From assembly GCA_905373665.1 (NCBI GenBank), contig CAJPTV010000063.1:1-13198 (forward strand): a stretch of DNA of 13,198 nt, read 5' to 3'. This DNA comes from Bacteroidia bacterium (GTDB lineage Bacteria; Bacteroidota; Bacteroidia; Bacteroidales; CAJPTX01). The notes under the pieces are model-generated. The model made no database searches, had not been told where the DNA came from, and saw nothing but the letters and a program-made list of their open reading frames with translations. Below, one piece after another: positions 1-8,156 of the stretch. Within the stretch, counting starts at the first letter, position 1, and each line of letters begins with the position of its first letter. The position numbers were made by a program, and so were the translations under genes.

Positions 1-155
1 AAAAAGGACTGGAAAAGAGAATTGAAAAGTGTGGGGAGTTTGTGCAATACTCCCTTAGAGTAGTTCCTCTAAATAGATTAGTAGAAGCGGGAAAAGCGCC
101 ATGGTCAAAATATAGGAAAGCTACGGTCTGGTCTGGGATTGCGACACACGCATAG
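1..155 (+). CDS. 3' end of an unrecognised protein (partial)
   Basis: An open frame enters from the left edge (first whole codon at base 3) and stops at TAG 153-155, giving the last 50 residues of a protein. The tail is basic and ends ...KATVWSGIATHA, with a KAPWSKYRK stretch before it. I do not recognise the family and assign no function. Support for it being real: the frame is open to the edge, the composition looks like protein, and a strong terminator hairpin begins 7 bases after the stop, as expected at a gene end. It converges with the giant secreted protein gene on the other strand. The fragment is too short to rule out a chance frame. Confidence 0.5.
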   Translation, partial: KGLEKRIEKCGEFVQYSLRVVPLNRLVEAGKAPWSKYRKATVWSGIATHA

Positions 156-162
156 CACAAAA

Positions 163-193
163 AAGGAGCGTCACCCGATTGGTAACGCTCCTT
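163..193. terminator. bidirectional intrinsic terminator
   Basis: A 9-bp perfect stem (AAGGAGCGT 163-171 with ACGCTCCTT 185-193) continues inward after one C/A mismatch as a 3-bp stem (ACC 173-175 with GGT 181-183) around a 5-base loop. An A-run (159-164) lies on the left and T-rich sequence (192-199) on the right, so both strands read as a hairpin followed by U's. It sits between two converging genes and should end both transcripts. Confidence 0.85.
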
Positions 194-280
194 ATTTTTC
201 GCAATCAAAATCAGAACTTTTTTATGAAACAGCGCTTCCCGTAGCTCCTCCGATTGCGTAATCGCTGGAGACTCCCCTGC

Positions 281-3200
281 TTAATACTTCACCACACGGA
301 AGGCCTTGGAGGCTCCGCTCTGGGTGGTAATTTGCAAGAAATAGAGTCCCTGTGGCAAATCAGAGGTTTCGACAACGGTCGTTTCCGCATCCAAGCTACC
401 AGCACGGAGAAGCTGCCCTGCGAGCGTCAAGAGTTCGTAACGACCGTTCGTGCCTGCGAAGTTGGAGATACGGAGCTCGCCAACAAACGGATTAGGAGAT
501 ACCGTTACTGCAGCCAATAAGGCGTCTTCTACCGCTGTTTTCTCACCTCCGAGGGTTACTTCAAGAGTCACGTCCGCGTCGGGCATTATAGCCTTGTATT
601 CGCCATGCTCGAGAGTCAGGTCACGACCACCAAAAGTAACCTTCTCGATCTTGTGCGTAACGTGGGTGACCCTAATCGTAAGTGCCGTGTTGGTCTTCAC
701 CTCAGAGTTCACAGCCAAAGCGCGCGTCCCGTCGAAAATCTGCACCTCCGCACCATTCGCCACGACGGTAATCTTATGCGAAGTGAGCTCGTCTATCGCG
801 GCTGTTTCAACCTCTAAGATCACATTCGCATCAGGCATGTCAAAGTTCCACTTGGAGGCATCTGCCACGTCGGGCATCACTTTGATCTCACCCACCTTCA
901 CAGCTTTCACATACTTAGCCACGCCGTTCTTCATCGTAATGGTTAGCGTCACTTTCGCGCCCACTGCGACCTGTGCGGGATTTATCAACTCGACGGGCTT
1001 AGCCTCTTCTGTTTGGACATGAGCCGCAACCGTATACTCGGGCGTACTGGTCTCAAAGCGCAAGACGCGCATCTTTTCCACCCCCTTGAGCTGCACCATC
1101 AAGACAGCATCCTCTTTAGGCATCAGCACCTCGTACTCATTTTCCTTGACGAGGGTAGCTGCCACATCGTTAAGCAGCACGGAGGCGATCTCTTTGGCAG
1201 TCTTCAGCTTCACCTTAACGGTAAGCTTCACACCTTCCTCGACCTTGTCGCCGCTGGTTATGGTGTTGAGTCCTTGGTTAACAGAAACCGTAACCCCTTC
1301 TTGTTTACCAATGAAGAGATGATGCTTCGGGTTCGCAAGCGTCACACGCAATTCTGCATCGGTATTGGGCATCGTAAAGGCATAAACCCCAGGCTTATCA
1401 CTCAACTCCTTAGCTACAGTAGCACCTACATTAACCTTCTCGACGGTTTTGTTCACTCCAGGCTTCACGGTAATCGTAACTTCTACTTTATCGTTCGCAT
1501 CGAGCCCAGCAGGAGATTTCAAAGGTTGCCCGTCCTTAGTAGCGGTTACGGTATATTCCTCTGTATCTGCGAAAGTAAACAGACGTTTCACATCAATAAG
1601 CGTGACGGCAATCGTAGCGTCCTCGTCTGGCATCTTCACCTTCCAAGTACGACCGTCGGTAGAGGTTGCCTCGGCACTCCCGACCATCACTTTGGTCACC
1701 TTCTTAGCCACTGTGGTAAAGACTGTGGTCGTGATAGTAAGTTCAGCGCCGACCTCAACAAGGTCTTTGTTGCTCAGGGTCTTACCCTCTTTGCGTACCA
1801 CGAGACTGTACGAAGAGGAAGACTCTGGGAAGGTAAGGGTACGCTTCATAGACTGAAGCTCTACCGCGATGCTCGCATCTTGGTTCGGCATATTGATCGT
1901 CCACGTGGTAGCGTCCTTCTTCGTTGCTTCAATACCGGCGAGGGTCACTTTATTCACCTTCTTGTCCAAGCCGCTCTTTACCGTAATCGTAAAGGTGAGG
2001 GGTTTCCCTACCTGCACCTCCGCCTTATCACTCAGCGGCGTATCACCTTGCTTTACAAGCAACTGATATTCTTCAGAGGGTGCAGGGAAAGTCAACGTGT
2101 AGTTCTTCAATTCGTTTTCACGAAGCACACCCAGCGTAACGGGCTTAGCGGGCATCTCGAAAGTGAACTTACCATCAGCCCCCTTCGTTACAGACTCATT
2201 GTTAATCGTAAGGAACTTCACGGGCGAACCCTTGCTCACCGTCACCTCTACGACGAACTTCGTACCTGCAGCGAACTTCGTACCCGTCGTCACTTCACTA
2301 TTGTCGTCCTTCTTGGTTACCTTGAAGGTGATGTCCTCAATGTCGGAAGGAATGGTAAGCGGATATTCTGTGAGTGCGAGCGAAAGCTTAACCTTTGCTG
2401 CGACCTTGCCCATCGTCACGACGATACTCTTCGGCGTTTCTGATATTTCCGCAGGGCTCACACTAGCAGCTTCGGCAGAGGTAGCCTTAAGCGTATACCC
2501 CGCTTTAATCTTGGTCACACGGATTGTTACTCGCGAGCCCTTACCGAGTGCTTTCAGCGCGTCGCCGTCGGGCTCTGTCGTATAAAGCACGTCTCCTTCT
2601 TGGATAGAAGCTTCGTCCTTGACAATCTCCAATGAGAGGGCATTATCTACGGTTGTAATGAGCAACTTGGCATTCGGACCGCTCACAGCGACCTCATAAG
2701 TGTAGACAAACTCTCCGAAGTCTTTGTCTTCCTTTACAGGCGTGGTAACCGTTTGATTACCTAAGGAGATGCTTGCGACCTTACTTGCAGAATTGAATGA
2801 AATGGTCAGTTCTTTCCCTTGCTCGACCTCGTCTCCACTCTTAACCTCAGTCTGTGTCCCCTTGTAGGTCACCTTGATATTAGAGATTCCTTCTCCTGCA
2901 GTATAAGAGAGTGGATAACGAGGCTTCAGCTTCGCTTGGATGGTCGAATTCTCTTCGGGTACCTCGATCTCATAAAGACCATCGTTATTCTTCGTTTCAT
3001 AATCTACGGATGTCCCCGCCGTAGCGAGCGTACGAGTTACACCTAGGACTGTCCAATCTGTAATCACCTTTACCAAGAGCTTCGTACCAGCATCTACGAG
3101 AGAGTTATTAGCATATCTCGTCGTGCCATCGGCAAAGAAGACCTCGTAGTTTACTCCTGCTGGCGTGCCATTGTAGAAACCGACCTTATACTGTGCCACC

Positions 3201-6200
3201 AAGTTAACCTCTAGTGTAGCCGCTTCCGCTGGCATCTCCACCTCAAACGAGCCATCCGCCTTAGGCGTGCCACTGTTATTCCCTAACTTCACTGATTTCA
3301 CGGTACGCTTCGGGACGTTCACCTTTACCGTCAACTTCTTGCCCTCTTCGACCAGTGCACTTGTTGCCACATCCTGCTCCCCATCCTTTACAGAGATCGT
3401 TGCACCCGTTCCCCAATCAGGGTTCACTGCAAAGGTAATCGCATATTGAGGCTTCAACTCTATCTTCAACTCCGCATCAGCGCTGGGCATCACGACAGTC
3501 CACTTGCTGTCCTTGAGTTCAGCGTCGTTGTCACCGAGCTTAATCCCCTTTACGGTACGAGTAGAAGTCACTTCCACAGTCAACGTCTTGCCCTCTTCGA
3601 CCTTCGTTCCTGCAGCAACTTCCGTAGTGCCCTCCAGTATCTTGATCGCTGTCACGCCATCGGGCAATGGGCTAGGACGTTGGATAGAGTACTTTTGGTT
3701 CAGAACGACCGAAATGTAAGCAATGCCTTCCACCATCGTTGCCGTATAGACACCGTCTGCGAGGGTGCTGGTAATGTCCTTCCCAGCGAAGGAGATCTTC
3801 TTAACCCCAAGATTTTCGGGCGTAGCCGTTACCTTGATTTTCAAAGGTTGATTTACTGTCAAATCTGTAGCGTCGGGCGTTACCGCACCTCCCTGAGCAT
3901 CTTTAATCTCGAGTGTTACACCTGTAGGAACATCCAAGCGCACACGATTTTTCTTTTCACCGAAGGTTGCCTTGAACTCAACCTCTGCAGTGACGGTGTA
4001 AGGCAATGTAGGATTGATTTCCTTGTCATTCGCCATCAACTTATCTAACACGTGCGTCGTGGCGTTTGGCGTTGCTACGAAGTAAAGCGCAGTACCCTCA
4101 TAAACATCTTCGTTGGGCTCGACTTTCTTCTTTGAACCATCAGCCAAGAGTTGTTGCACTTCGAGTTTCCCGTGTTCTGGAGAGGCATTATACTTCACCT
4201 TATACTTGGTCTTTTCCACGAAGGTCGCAGCAATCGCAACATTCCCTTCCAACTTATAAGGCTTTTGTGCATCTACATCCGTGCTATTCACGGTAATCTT
4301 ACCCAGCTTGTAGTTTTCGTCCGCCTTGGTTTCAAAGACGAGCTCTGTTTCGTAAGGGAGTTTCGTATCGGGCGCAACGACATCGCCGTCCTTCACCTTT
4401 ACGGTAAGCTCACCCTTTGCTCCCGAGGCGCGCTTTTCATAGCTTACCTTGTAGAGCTTCTTGGTTACCGCATAGTCAAAGGTTACATCATCGGTAAGCG
4501 TAAAGAGCTCCCCGGGGGTTGCAATGTCTGTACCGTTAGCTGAGAGGTAAACAAAGTCGTAGTGCTCGTTAGAGAGGACGAACTTCAGCTTTGAGCCTTC
4601 GCGTACAGCTGTACCGCTCGCCACGTCCTCCGTTCCGTTTTCCTTCTTTACCGTGAGGTATACATTCGCGAGCTTTTCGTAGAAGACCTTCAGGTTGTTG
4701 AACGGACGGAAGAACGCCGTTATCACCATATTGTCTCGCAGCACCGTCCCTGCAGTGATGTTACTCCACACATTACCTTCGTCATAGATCTTCCCTAGCT
4801 TATAGCTGCTTGCATCGGTTGCCTTTGCCTCGAAGGTCAACTTTGTCCCCTCGTCAAACTTCTGACCGCTGTTAACCTTTACACCATCTGCCATCACCTC
4901 GAGCGTACCATTAGCAGGCGCTTTAACGGTAATCATATACTGTTTCTTAGCACGGAAGGTCGCTACAAACTCCAGTTCCTTGTCTAATACATAAGGCTCT
5001 GTAGAGCTAACTGTAAATTCTTCGTACTGGTCTTGAGTACCTGGTTTCTTAAACTTCCGTCTGAAGGTATTGAGCACCTTACCCGTATTGGGCTTAATAT
5101 CAAAGGTAAGCTCCGTACCCTCGTAGAGCTCGGTGCCAGAAGCTACGACACTGCTCCCATTCTTTACACTAAACGAACCACCGTCTACCGTACCCGTATA
5201 GGTAACCTTGTATTTCACCTTCGGTTCAAACAGAGCTCCAAGCGTACACTCGTTAGTCCCTGTCTTTGGGGTCACGGCATAAGTAACCTTCAGGATCTTT
5301 AGTTCCTTTTCTTCGCCATTGACCAAAGCGCCCTTCAGCTTGTAATTTTCTGCTGGCTCGAAAGTAAGATGAAGAATCGTCCCCTCAATGAACGTATCGC
5401 CCTCTTTTACAGGCTGATCTTCATGCTTTACCGTAAGTGTCCCTTTTTCTGGCTTAGGGAGCTTTAGCGTCACCTCCTTACCATAGGTTGCTGTAATGGT
5501 GCTCCCATCCTCACGAAGACGTACGGTTTGCGAGGGCTTAAGATAGGTTTCCACATTCGAGCTAGAGACCATCACGATGCTCCCTAACTGTCCCCCTACT
5601 AGTTTACCCTTCAGAGCTTCTGGAGCTATAGGCTTCACTGTAACGAGCGCATTGTAGGGGAGTTTCACAACGTTATCTTTATCCCCTTTCAGCTTCTCAC
5701 CGTTAGACCACACCTCTACAAGGTCGTACTTTTCTGCCCCTACTTTATACGAACCGATCGTGAGTTTCAATTCTTCCTTCTTGAAAGTCGCAGCAAACGT
5801 TACGTCGAACCTTAAGGTAAGCTTGTAAGAGAGTATTGTAGTAAGGTCAATCTCCACAGGGTTAGTATCCCCTGCCTCTTTCTTAGTTACCGAAGCAAGC
5901 TCGTAACCTGCCGTTGCCGCGTAGGAAACCTTAAGCCTTGTTCCATCAAAGACTTTCGTTCCCGAGGGTATTTTCTTGCCAACTTCGTCCTCTATAAAGA
6001 AATTGCCACCTTGGAGTGCAGACTCATAGGTTACGGTAAATGCTTTCTTGAAGGAGACGGTGAAGGTGACGTCTGCCTGCAATTTGTAGGGCTTTGAGGA
6101 GTCGATGATTTTAGCTTCGGAGGTTCCCTCTTTAGCTTTGAGATACTCCAAAGCATACCCATCGTTAGGCTGTGCATTGAACGTAAATTCGGTGTCTTCA

Positions 6201-6742
6201 TCAAATGCCACCCCTTCTGTACCTTCAGCTACGACGGTGTTCCCTTGACTGACGGTGAGCTTCCCGTTTGCCTTTGGGTCGTTCTGATAAAAGACCTTGT
6301 ATTTTGGCTTAGGACCAGCTGCGCTTACAAAGGAGACTTCCAAAGTCTTGTCACCACCAGAAGCAGGGAATTCAACATAAAGGACGTCGCCTTCAAGTGT
6401 AGCCGCAACCCCTGATTTAATTTCGACACCATTTGCCGTTTTCTTCACTATCCAGGTTTTCTCAGCCCCTTCCTTTATCGACTTATAACCAGAAGCTGGA
6501 GTAGCAATGAAACGGAACTTAGAAGCGCCCCTAATGTCAAGCCCAGATGTGATGGGTTGGCCTTTGTACTCATCTTTCCAGTCTCCTGTATATCCCTTCC
6601 ACTGCACCTTTACAGTACCGTGCTCAGGGGTTGCGTTAAAGGTTATCTTCGTTCCCCACGCAGTATTCACTCCCGCAAAGAAGAGGGTAAGCAACGCCAC
6701 AACCCACACCGAGTGGGGCATCCTTCGTAACATATTCTTCAT
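281..6742 (-). CDS. giant repeat-rich cell-surface protein secreted by T9SS (2153 aa)
   Basis: A very large exported protein, probably surface-attached or released by the type IX secretion system. Residues 1-30 are a signal peptide (basic start, hydrophobic VWVVALLTLFFAGV core). Residues about 31-928 are about ten 80-95-residue repeats of the divergent InlB-B type, each with a 'sG..v.eGt.L.F.a.p...Y.L' core and ending in a strand like 'v.F.A.F'. Residues about 932-2064 are about thirteen repeats of a second form, ending 'W/Y...MP..DA.i.V.L'. Residues 2081-2153 are a T9SS type A sorting domain: it starts VSPNPF, contains LPQGLYFLQI and ends FRVVKY. No enzyme domain is visible and I saw only one cysteine (about 499). 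ATG 6742 is chosen; the next in-frame ATG is residue 4. A -7 box lies 60 bases upstream. An adhesive or scaffold role is inferred; the sequence does not show a ligand. Confidence 0.9.
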   Translation of the reverse strand: MKNMLRRMPHSVWVVALLTLFFAGVNTAWGTKITFNATPEHGTVKVQWKGYTGDWKDEYKGQPITSGLDIRGASKFRFIATPASGYKSIKEGAEKTWIVKKTANGVEIKSGVAATLEGDVLYVEFPASGGDKTLEVSFVSAAGPKPKYKVFYQNDPKANGKLTVSQGNTVVAEGTEGVAFDEDTEFTFNAQPNDGYALEYLKAKEGTSEAKIIDSSKPYKLQADVTFTVSFKKAFTVTYESALQGGNFFIEDEVGKKIPSGTKVFDGTRLKVSYAATAGYELASVTKKEAGDTNPVEIDLTTILSYKLTLRFDVTFAATFKKEELKLTIGSYKVGAEKYDLVEVWSNGEKLKGDKDNVVKLPYNALVTVKPIAPEALKGKLVGGQLGSIVMVSSSNVETYLKPSQTVRLREDGSTITATYGKEVTLKLPKPEKGTLTVKHEDQPVKEGDTFIEGTILHLTFEPAENYKLKGALVNGEEKELKILKVTYAVTPKTGTNECTLGALFEPKVKYKVTYTGTVDGGSFSVKNGSSVVASGTELYEGTELTFDIKPNTGKVLNTFRRKFKKPGTQDQYEEFTVSSTEPYVLDKELEFVATFRAKKQYMITVKAPANGTLEVMADGVKVNSGQKFDEGTKLTFEAKATDASSYKLGKIYDEGNVWSNITAGTVLRDNMVITAFFRPFNNLKVFYEKLANVYLTVKKENGTEDVASGTAVREGSKLKFVLSNEHYDFVYLSANGTDIATPGELFTLTDDVTFDYAVTKKLYKVSYEKRASGAKGELTVKVKDGDVVAPDTKLPYETELVFETKADENYKLGKITVNSTDVDAQKPYKLEGNVAIAATFVEKTKYKVKYNASPEHGKLEVQQLLADGSKKKVEPNEDVYEGTALYFVATPNATTHVLDKLMANDKEINPTLPYTVTAEVEFKATFGEKKNRVRLDVPTGVTLEIKDAQGGAVTPDATDLTVNQPLKIKVTATPENLGVKKISFAGKDITSTLADGVYTATMVEGIAYISVVLNQKYSIQRPSPLPDGVTAIKILEGTTEVAAGTKVEEGKTLTVEVTSTRTVKGIKLGDNDAELKDSKWTVVMPSADAELKIELKPQYAITFAVNPDWGTGATISVKDGEQDVATSALVEEGKKLTVKVNVPKRTVKSVKLGNNSGTPKADGSFEVEMPAEAATLEVNLVAQYKVGFYNGTPAGVNYEVFFADGTTRYANNSLVDAGTKLLVKVITDWTVLGVTRTLATAGTSVDYETKNNDGLYEIEVPEENSTIQAKLKPRYPLSYTAGEGISNIKVTYKGTQTEVKSGDEVEQGKELTISFNSASKVASISLGNQTVTTPVKEDKDFGEFVYTYEVAVSGPNAKLLITTVDNALSLEIVKDEASIQEGDVLYTTEPDGDALKALGKGSRVTIRVTKIKAGYTLKATSAEAASVSPAEISETPKSIVVTMGKVAAKVKLSLALTEYPLTIPSDIEDITFKVTKKDDNSEVTTGTKFAAGTKFVVEVTVSKGSPVKFLTINNESVTKGADGKFTFEMPAKPVTLGVLRENELKNYTLTFPAPSEEYQLLVKQGDTPLSDKAEVQVGKPLTFTITVKSGLDKKVNKVTLAGIEATKKDATTWTINMPNQDASIAVELQSMKRTLTFPESSSSYSLVVRKEGKTLSNKDLVEVGAELTITTTVFTTVAKKVTKVMVGSAEATSTDGRTWKVKMPDEDATIAVTLIDVKRLFTFADTEEYTVTATKDGQPLKSPAGLDANDKVEVTITVKPGVNKTVEKVNVGATVAKELSDKPGVYAFTMPNTDAELRVTLANPKHHLFIGKQEGVTVSVNQGLNTITSGDKVEEGVKLTVKVKLKTAKEIASVLLNDVAATLVKENEYEVLMPKEDAVLMVQLKGVEKMRVLRFETSTPEYTVAAHVQTEEAKPVELINPAQVAVGAKVTLTITMKNGVAKYVKAVKVGEIKVMPDVADASKWNFDMPDANVILEVETAAIDELTSHKITVVANGAEVQIFDGTRALAVNSEVKTNTALTIRVTHVTHKIEKVTFGGRDLTLEHGEYKAIMPDADVTLEVTLGGEKTAVEDALLAAVTVSPNPFVGELRISNFAGTNGRYELLTLAGQLLRAGSLDAETTVVETSDLPQGLYFLQITTQSGASKAFRVVKY
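284..502 (-). other. T9SS type A C-terminal sorting domain
   Basis: This segment encodes residues 2081-2153. The order VSPNPF, then a strand, 'YELLTLAGQLL', 'SDLPQGLYFLQI' and a terminal 'KAFRVVKY' matches the Por_Secre_tail (TIGR04183-type) sorting domain. In known T9SS cargo this domain directs passage across the outer membrane and is then cleaved, with attachment to A-LPS. It implies that the organism encodes a T9SS elsewhere; none of the machinery is in this window. Confidence 0.9.
551..3949 (-). repeat. C-terminal block of ~13 'MP-motif' protein repeats
   Basis: This block encodes residues about 932-2064. Approximate units are 932-1017, 1018-1098, 1099-1182, 1184-1273, 1275-1365, 1366-1456, 1459-1540, 1548-1630, 1633-1716, 1719-1802, 1806-1886, 1891-1980 and 1988-2064. 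The typical unit is: an opening beta strand, a short 'V..G.t' strand, 'Vee/vG..LT..V.v', 'VkkV.lg...a', then 'W...MP..DA.I.V.L'. Units at 1548-1802 are the most alike. Some DNA is nearly identical between units, for example the CTTGCCCTCTTCGACC stretches near 3339 and 3588. In units 1275-1365 and 1366-1456 the MP element is degenerate (AVSGPNAKL, VVTMGKVAAK). Confidence 0.7.
3959..6652 (-). repeat. N-terminal block of ~10 InlB-B-like protein repeats
   Basis: This block encodes residues about 31-928 of the giant protein. Approximate unit limits are 31-140, 147-232, 234-321, 324-421, 422-506, 511-596, 600-680, 683-760, 763-842 and 846-928. Most units open with a strand like 'YKVTY', have G-L/F-x-V-K about 10 residues later, a 'V.SGT...EGT.L.F' core, an Asn/Tyr-Lys-Leu segment, and a closing 'PY.L...V.F.ATF' strand. 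The copies diverge at DNA level, so the expansion is old. The resemblance to PF18998 (divergent InlB B-repeat) is by motif and has not been searched. Confidence 0.7.
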
Positions 6743-6802
6743 ATTCGTTTTGGTTTCGTTCGACTTTATCTAAAGGCAAGGGCACAACCGCCCCTATCAA
6801 GA

Positions 6803-6810
6803 CAAAGGTA
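6803..6810 (-). promoter_or_regulatory. Bacteroidota -7 box for the giant protein gene
   Basis: The minus strand reads TACCTTTG, a match to the Bacteroidota -7 consensus TAnnTTTG. It lies 60 bases upstream of ATG 6742, leaving a 5' UTR of about 55 bases. I see no convincing -33 TTTG at the usual 19-21-base spacing, so the call rests on the -7 box alone. Confidence 0.5.
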
Positions 6811-6827
6811 CAAAAATTAAGCCGTAT

Positions 6828-6845
6828 CCTGCGTACTTACGCAGG
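6828..6845. repeat. perfect 8-bp palindrome at the end of the broken ATPase gene
   Basis: CCTGCGTA (6828-6835) and TACGCAGG (6838-6845) are perfect inverted repeats around CT. With one T/G wobble the arms extend to 6825-6848. The stop codon of the remnant gene lies inside, and the promoter of the giant gene begins about 18 bases away. It could be a rearrangement scar, an operator or a weak hairpin. There is no U-run directly after it, so it is a poor terminator. Confidence 0.5.
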
Positions 6846-7305
6846 GTAGTCTTTGATTGTCAGATACCCCGCCTGAAAGAGTACGGGGACGAGGTCTTGC
6901 GACTCCGTGCTGTAATTCTCAATAAACAGCTTTGGGATGACGACCCCGTGGGTAAAGCTGAGGATATAGTGGCGCGACTGTTTCAATTTGTCAACGAGGA
7001 AGGTGGGCGTCCCCGTCGAATACCAATAGTTGTTTAGCTTGTTCTTTTGGAACACACTCAATAGACTGAAGGGATTGTAGACCGAGACGTCGCTATCTTC
7101 CGTAAACAGATAACCGTCATAGCGTTGCTTAAGGAGTGCTAGGGTCTCCTCGCGCGAGCGTTTTAACTTTGTTGCGAGCGCCTCGATCTCAGGGGTGTTC
7201 AAGGATTCTGTGAATATAGGGCGTTTTATCCACGTACAGCGCCTTGTCTCTACGCAGGTTCTGGAAACTCTGTTCGCCCACGGGCATTGTACGCTTAGCT
7301 GCCAT
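6837..7305 (-). pseudogene. remnant of an AAA-ATPase-like / PD-(D/E)XK nuclease family gene
   Basis: The minus strand from ATG 7305 encodes 38 residues (MAAKRTMPVGEQSF... LYVDKTPYIHRILEHP) before TGA 7191-7189. This is the typical N-terminus of the large AAA-ATPase_like (PF09820) family with a C-terminal PD-(D/E)XK-like domain (PF08011), common in Porphyromonas and Bacteroides. In another frame, 7199-6837 encodes the family's middle part (EIEALATKLKRSREETL, QRYDGYLF, YNPFSLLSVF, YWYSTGTPTFLVDKL, FQAGYLTIKDY) and ends two residues after DY. Missing are the Walker A/B ATPase core between the two pieces (roughly 200 residues in intact relatives, from memory) and the whole C-terminal nuclease domain. 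The internal deletion shifted the frame, so the ATPase is inactive. A 121-residue product from TTG 7202 is possible but has no sign of expression. A weak -7-like TAACTTTC lies at 7335-7328. Confidence 0.85.
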
Positions 7306-7343
7306 TCTTTTGTCGTCTATTTCTTGCGAAAGTTACGAAAAAG

Positions 7344-7391
7344 GCGCTAAGGACGTGCCACCCAATGACTCTATAGCCCCCCCCTTAGCGC
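7344..7391 (-). terminator. intrinsic terminator of the nucleosidase operon
   Basis: On the minus strand, GCGCTAAGG (7391-7383) pairs perfectly with CCTTAGCGC (7352-7344) around a 30-base loop, followed by CTTTTTC (7343-7336). The first arm begins in the last base of the mtnN stop codon. The loop contains a run of eight G's (plus strand C's at 7377-7384, two of them within the arm). Stem plus U-run make this a good terminator despite the long loop. Confidence 0.75.
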
Positions 7392-8140
7392 TACTTTCTA
7401 AACGCCTCGAAGAAGGCACGTAGCTGCGCCTCCATGCGCTGGAAAGAGGGAAGAGGGTCGTCCCAGAAGTCGGCATACTGCCGTGCTACTTGGACGCCAG
7501 AGTCGTGCAGTGCCTCTACGGGGCAGTCACTCACCGCACGTAACGAAAAATAGGGCAAGCCATGCAGGTAACAAACTTGGGCAATCGCCGTGGACTCCAT
7601 ATCCACCGCACAGGCTTCGGGGAAGTGCTCAAAGAGACGCTCGAGCTGCCACCCCTCTGGCATAAAGAAATCGCCGCTTGTGAAAAGCCCTTGACGCAAA
7701 TCGGGGCTCGTCTGCACGAAGGTCTCTAAGATATCGCTCGATACCTCGTACGCCGCAGGCAAGTTCTGCACCTGTCCGTAGAGGTTCTCGTCGCCACACC
7801 AGACGTCATGGTAAACAAAAGCGTTGCTGAGCACCGTGCTTCCTAGCGTGAGGTTGGGGTTGAGCGCCCCACAGACCCCGACATTGATAACGAGGTCGGG
7901 TTGAAACTGCAACTGCCCCTGATAGGCACGCAGAGCCGCATTGACCTTACCGATGCCCGTCATCACAAGTAGACACTCCGTCGTGCCCATCGAGCCCACG
8001 TAGGCGGTCGTATCAAACGAAGCGAGTGCGTGGGGCTGCTCTAACCATGAAAGCACGAGGTCATACTCTTTGGGCATGGCCGCCAAGAGTAGCACACGAA
8101 ACTCTCGTTTGTCGGGCACAACGTCTTTTCCTATTGCCAT
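7391..8140 (-). CDS. mtnN: 5'-methylthioadenosine/S-adenosylhomocysteine nucleosidase
   Basis: A 249-residue cytoplasmic enzyme of the MTAN/Pfs branch of the PNP family. The family hydrolyses methylthioadenosine and S-adenosylhomocysteine to adenine and the thio-ribose product, which feeds methionine salvage and, where LuxS is present, AI-2. Visible motifs are AAMPKEYD (20-27), TGIGKVNAA (61-69), INVGVCGAL (85-93), HD (111-112), SGDFF (155-159), VDMESTAIAQVC (179-190) and RAVSDCP (201-207). The catalytic set of E. coli MTAN (Glu12, Glu174, Asp197) corresponds to E25, E182 and D205, all present. Length is slightly above the usual ~230 because of about 14 extra N-terminal residues; another start inside this tail is possible. 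It is the last gene of the operon, 16 bases after the second DUF4491 gene. 'VDMES' replaces the usual 'VEMEA', so a related nucleosidase such as futalosine hydrolase cannot be fully excluded. Confidence 0.83.
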   Translation of the reverse strand: MAIGKDVVPDKREFRVLLLAAMPKEYDLVLSWLEQPHALASFDTTAYVGSMGTTECLLVMTGIGKVNAALRAYQGQLQFQPDLVINVGVCGALNPNLTLGSTVLSNAFVYHDVWCGDENLYGQVQNLPAAYEVSSDILETFVQTSPDLRQGLFTSGDFFMPEGWQLERLFEHFPEACAVDMESTAIAQVCYLHGLPYFSLRAVSDCPVEALHDSGVQVARQYADFWDDPLPSFQRMEAQLRAFFEAFRK

Positions 8141-8156
8141 CTTTATTGTGTTTTTA

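Noticed and set aside
245..270. Hairpin after the giant gene (CTCC/GGAG and CGATT/AATCG with an AG/GA internal loop) as its terminator
   Set aside because: No U-run follows in the minus direction; the stem at 163-193 with flanking A/T runs is a far better terminator. The stem may still have a minor role.
1013..2443. 476-codon open frame on the + strand inside the giant gene, with several other long + strand frames between 254 and 6773
   Set aside because: They lie antisense to a repeat protein rich in Lys, Val, Thr and Glu, whose codon bias keeps the opposite strand open. Their translations show no domain or signal and they have no promoter or start context.
281..6742. DNA repeats in the giant gene as a CRISPR array or mobile element
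   Set aside because: Unit spacing is about 240-280 bases, the copies are divergent, and the frame is kept throughout, so these are protein repeats.
6837..7202. Stand-alone 121-residue gene starting at TTG 7202
   Set aside because: It begins mid-domain of a known large family, and the true N-terminus lies just upstream in another frame, so it is better explained as part of a broken gene.
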